A DNA stretch of 59,910 nt from Nocardioides albus (GTDB lineage: Bacteria; Actinomycetota; Actinomycetes; Propionibacteriales; Nocardioidaceae). The stretch covers positions 1 through 59,910 of the forward strand of contig NZ_BMQT01000017.1 of the NCBI RefSeq assembly GCF_014648255.1. The letters run 5' to 3'. Position 1 is the stretch's first letter. The number at the start of each line of letters is the position of its first letter. Made by a program: the position numbers and the translations under genes. A model generated the notes under the pieces. The model was not told the DNA's origin, searched no databases, and worked only from the letters and a program-made list of their open reading frames with translations. Below, piece by piece: positions 58,020 through 59,910 of this stretch.

Positions 58020-58490
58020 TCAGAACGGGGGCTCGGTGGGCTTGGGCCCGGTGGTGGCGAGGTGACGTACGTTGTCCGGTTCGTCCTGGTCGCCGGCGAC
58101 CTCGGCGCCGGTGGGGCTTTTGCGGGAGACCTTCTCGGGTCGTGCGGTGGCGTAGCGGATCGAGGGACCGATCTCGCCGTAGCGGTCGCTGATGACGACG
58201 ACGTCCTTGGTGCGGAGCTCGCCGGTGTCCTTGTCAGCCCAGCTCTCGGTCTCGATCTGGCCGTGGACGAGGGCGCGGTCTCCGCGGAAGAGGCTCTCTG
58301 CGAGGTTCTCGGCCTGGCGGCCCCAGACCTTGATGTTGTGGAAGGTGGGAGTGGCGTCGACCCACTCGCCGTTGTTCTGCTTGACGCGTCGGTTGACCGC
58401 GACGCGGAGGTTGGCGACCGGGGTTCCGCTGGGGGTGAAGCGCAGCTCGGGGTCCTCGGTGAGGTTGCCGGCGAAGGTGATGGTGTTCAT
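58020..58490 (-). CDS. ssb: Single-stranded DNA-binding protein 2, 156 aa
   Basis: OB-fold SSB starting MNTITFAGNLTEDPELRFTPSGTPVANLRVAVNRR, with VWGRQAENLAESLFRGDRALVHGQIETESW, then a linker and a C-terminus TEPPF rather than the DDDxPF tip. ATG 58490 follows AAGGAG. Hairpin S2 lies about 90 bases upstream. Only moderately similar to ssb1, so it is not a recent duplicate. Confidence 0.93.
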   Translation of the reverse strand: MNTITFAGNLTEDPELRFTPSGTPVANLRVAVNRRVKQNNGEWVDATPTFHNIKVWGRQAENLAESLFRGDRALVHGQIETESWADKDTGELRTKDVVVISDRYGEIGPSIRYATARPEKVSRKSPTGAEVAGDQDEPDNVRHLATTGPKPTEPPF

Positions 58491-58582
58491 GACGTTCTCC
58501 TTGGTTGTGGTGGTGCTGGATGACTGGATTGGATGGAAACTGAGAGCTGCCTAGTGACCCTCGGGATGTGACCCCTCGTGCC

Positions 58583-58706
58583 CCTTGCTCCCAACAACCA
58601 GCCCAAGATCGCGCGAGCGGTAGCGGGTCAAGGGCCGACGTAGGAGGGCATTGCTTCCCTTGACCCGTGGAGCGAGCGATCACGATTGGGCGTTGTGGGA
58701 GCAAGG
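58583..58706 (-). promoter_or_regulatory. 124-nt hairpin, family 2, copy S2, upstream of ssb2
   Basis: On the minus strand CCTTGCTCCCACAACGCCCAA pairs with TTGGGC..GTTG..TGGGAGCAAGG, an inner GATCGC with GCGATC, and GGGTCAAGGG with CCCTTGACCC around the 22-nt loop AAGCAATGCCCTCCTACGTC then GG. The flanks of the gap (58491-58872) contain no gene; at 58735-58785 is a G+C-rich hairpin block that probably ends the DUF4031 gene. Confidence 0.65.
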
Positions 58707-58872
58707 AACGAGATGCTGTTGATCTGAGAGCAGCCGCGGCCCGGATGGGCCGTGTCGTTGGCCGGCCTCTGTCGCCGGCCCTCTGGCCTGGTGCTCGTCT
58801 TGATGGGGCTATTCGGCGTACGCCCCGGAGCTGATGTGCTCGGGGCGGCCGCCATGGTGGGGTGCCTCGTGG

Positions 58873-59358
58873 TCAGAACAGCGCCTCTTGCTCTGGTGCT
58901 GGACCGTGGCACAGGGCGACGCCACCCGACCCGACGAACACGCAGCGGTCAGCTCGATGACGACCGCCGCCGTACGGGCAGGGCGAGCTCTCCAGCGGGC
59001 AGCGGCGGTTCACCAGCTGCGTGACGGTCTCGCCCTGCCCCACTGCCTCCCCGATCTCGGGGCTGGTGGGCGTCGGGGTCCAGCTGCTCCCGTTGCGTCG
59101 CGCGGCGAGCAAGGAGGGCACATCGAGGGTGTAGCTGATCGGCTGCGCGCCGAGGCGTAGAGCGAGGACGCGCTTGGAGTCGGTCAGGTCGAAGTGCTCG
59201 CGGTGGGTGCCTGGGCGCTGGACCCAGCCGGGCTGTAGCCCGAGCCGGCGGGCGAAGGTCTCCAACTCGTGGCGGCTATCGGCGAAGAGGTGGGACCACC
59301 GGTCGGTGATCCGTCCGACCCGGGCCGGCCGCCGCATGTCGTCGACGTAGACGGTCAT
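58873..59358 (-). CDS. DUF4031 protein, 161 aa
   Basis: Begins MTVYVDDMRRPARVGRITDRWSHLFADSRHELETFARRLGLQPGWVQ...HFDLTDSKRVLALRLGAQPISY, the DUF4031 pattern. A late cysteine/histidine set (RRCPLESSPCPYGGGRHRADRC) may bind zinc and is an extension beyond the domain. ATG 59358 has GGAG upstream. Function unknown. Confidence 0.85.
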   Translation of the reverse strand: MTVYVDDMRRPARVGRITDRWSHLFADSRHELETFARRLGLQPGWVQRPGTHREHFDLTDSKRVLALRLGAQPISYTLDVPSLLAARRNGSSWTPTPTSPEIGEAVGQGETVTQLVNRRCPLESSPCPYGGGRHRADRCVFVGSGGVALCHGPAPEQEALF

Positions 59359-59373
59359 CTCGTGGCTCCGTGC

Positions 59374-59763
59374 TTAGGCAAGCGCCAGGGCGGCGAGGGC
59401 CAGGGCGACGATGTGAGCGGTCTGGTCGACGTGGGCGGCTCCGCCGTGCTCGCGGAACGCTTCTTGCCGGGCAATCCGCATCCAGGCGAGCACGCCGCGC
59501 CGGCGGTCGATCGCGGCGTGTGAGATCCCGATCCACGCCAGAGCGACAGCGGCGGCTGGCGCTGTCAGCTCGAGGTCGAGGACAACGGAGCCGACGCCGA
59601 GGGTAAGAGCGGAGACGATGACGTGGGTGCCGGCGTGGGTGAGGTTGGCGAGCCAGCCGGCCGCGGACTTCGCGGACTTGCATCGGGCCTGGTGGTCCGT
59701 CTGGAGCGGGTAGTCGGCGAGCAGGTGCGCGACGTAGAGCAGGATGAAGCAGGACGCGAACAT
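59374..59763 (-). CDS. DUF3307 membrane protein, 129 aa
   Basis: Three to four membrane helices with the family motif LLYVAHLLADYPLQTDHQARCKS near the start, then HAGTHVIVSALTLGVGSVVLDL and ALAWIGISHAAIDRR. Common on actinobacterial mobile elements; function unknown. ATG 59763 follows GAAGGA. Confidence 0.8.
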   Translation of the reverse strand: MFASCFILLYVAHLLADYPLQTDHQARCKSAKSAAGWLANLTHAGTHVIVSALTLGVGSVVLDLELTAPAAAVALAWIGISHAAIDRRRGVLAWMRIARQEAFREHGGAAHVDQTAHIVALALAALALA

Positions 59764-59821
59764 GGTGGTTCCTTCTCTCGGGTTGAGGCCGGCCCTGCGG
59801 GTCGTGCCGTACGGGTGGGGT

Positions 59822-59846
59822 GTGGGGAGGGCGGAGCCCTCCCCAC
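59822..59846 (-). terminator. Perfect hairpin upstream of the DUF3307 gene
   Basis: GTGGGGAGGGC / GCCCTCCCCAC around GGA. It may end a transcript entering from beyond the window or act in the DUF3307 leader. The last 65 bases contain no complete gene. Confidence 0.5.
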
Positions 59847-59910
59847 TGAAGCGCCCCAGGTTCTCTGCCGCCGCTATACGGGTTGTTGCTCTCGGTTGAG
59901 AGCTTCATAG

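Overview
The window is G+C-rich DNA from an actinobacterium, judged from codon use, GTG starts, leaderless promoters and families typical of that phylum (SCO6880-like, DUF4913, DUF3560, DUF6668, MOBP relaxase). The genus cannot be fixed from sequence alone. The content is that of a large conjugative plasmid or integrative conjugative element: a replication protein, partition genes, a type IV secretion operon, a mobilization operon, a tyrosine recombinase, two single-strand binding proteins and a type I restriction-modification system. No rRNA or tRNA gene was recognised. Whether the two ends join into a circle cannot be decided here.

Layout. 0.1-4.5 kb: small plasmid genes on the minus strand (unknowns and a DUF3560 protein), three of the four transcription units preceded by a long, repeated, hairpin-forming leader. 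4.46-5.0 kb: a gene-free, strongly structured stretch. 5.0-8.5 kb: an HD hydrolase, a Nudix hydrolase, an XRE/phospholipase D-like regulator, a HAD phosphatase and a TetR regulator. 8.5-9.2 kb: a 125-nt hairpin followed by the first ssb. 9.3-14.1 kb: a coiled-coil protein, a small putative DNA-binding partner, ParA, a roughly 550-bp array of degenerate 8-bp repeats that looks like a centromere, and a ParB-like protein with the fourth copy of the leader. 14.5-17.8 kb: a YhcG-type nuclease and the putative replication initiator/primase. 18.0-18.8 kb: small regulators and a 23-bp palindromic operator. 18.9-31.1 kb: one tightly overlapping plus-strand conjugation operon containing a wall hydrolase fused to an endonuclease-like domain, pilin-like, VirB8-like, VirB6-like, SCO6880-like, VirB4-like and VirD4-like proteins and DUF4913. 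31.1-38.7 kb: an accessory region of small genes, gene remnants, zinc-ribbon proteins, an AbiGi-like protein, an HNH nuclease and a dispersed repeat. 38.9-44.4 kb: mobilization genes (relaxase and MobC-like protein) ending at a probable oriT region. 44.6-49.3 kb: a gene whose promoter copies the conjugation operator, a GNAT protein, small genes, a Phd-like antitoxin and the recombinase. 49.4-51.0 kb: a DUF4411/ImmA pair. 51.2-57.7 kb: hsdM-hsdS-hsdR with a small XRE gene at the 3' end. 58.0-59.8 kb: the second ssb with its 125-nt hairpin, DUF4031 and DUF3307.

Two apparently undescribed families of long hairpin elements stand out. Family 1 has four clear copies (about 185-220 nt) and one distant copy; its stem arms change in compensating ways while a loop motif stays fixed, and each copy sits directly before a gene. 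Family 2 has three copies of 124-125 nt, two of them before the two ssb genes. If the molecule is circular and oriT is near 44.5 kb, every copy of both families lies on the side away from the transfer genes, the arrangement expected for a leading region. They could be structured mRNA leaders or promoters that work on single-stranded DNA entering a recipient. This reading is inference; the repeats, their pairing and their positions are seen directly.
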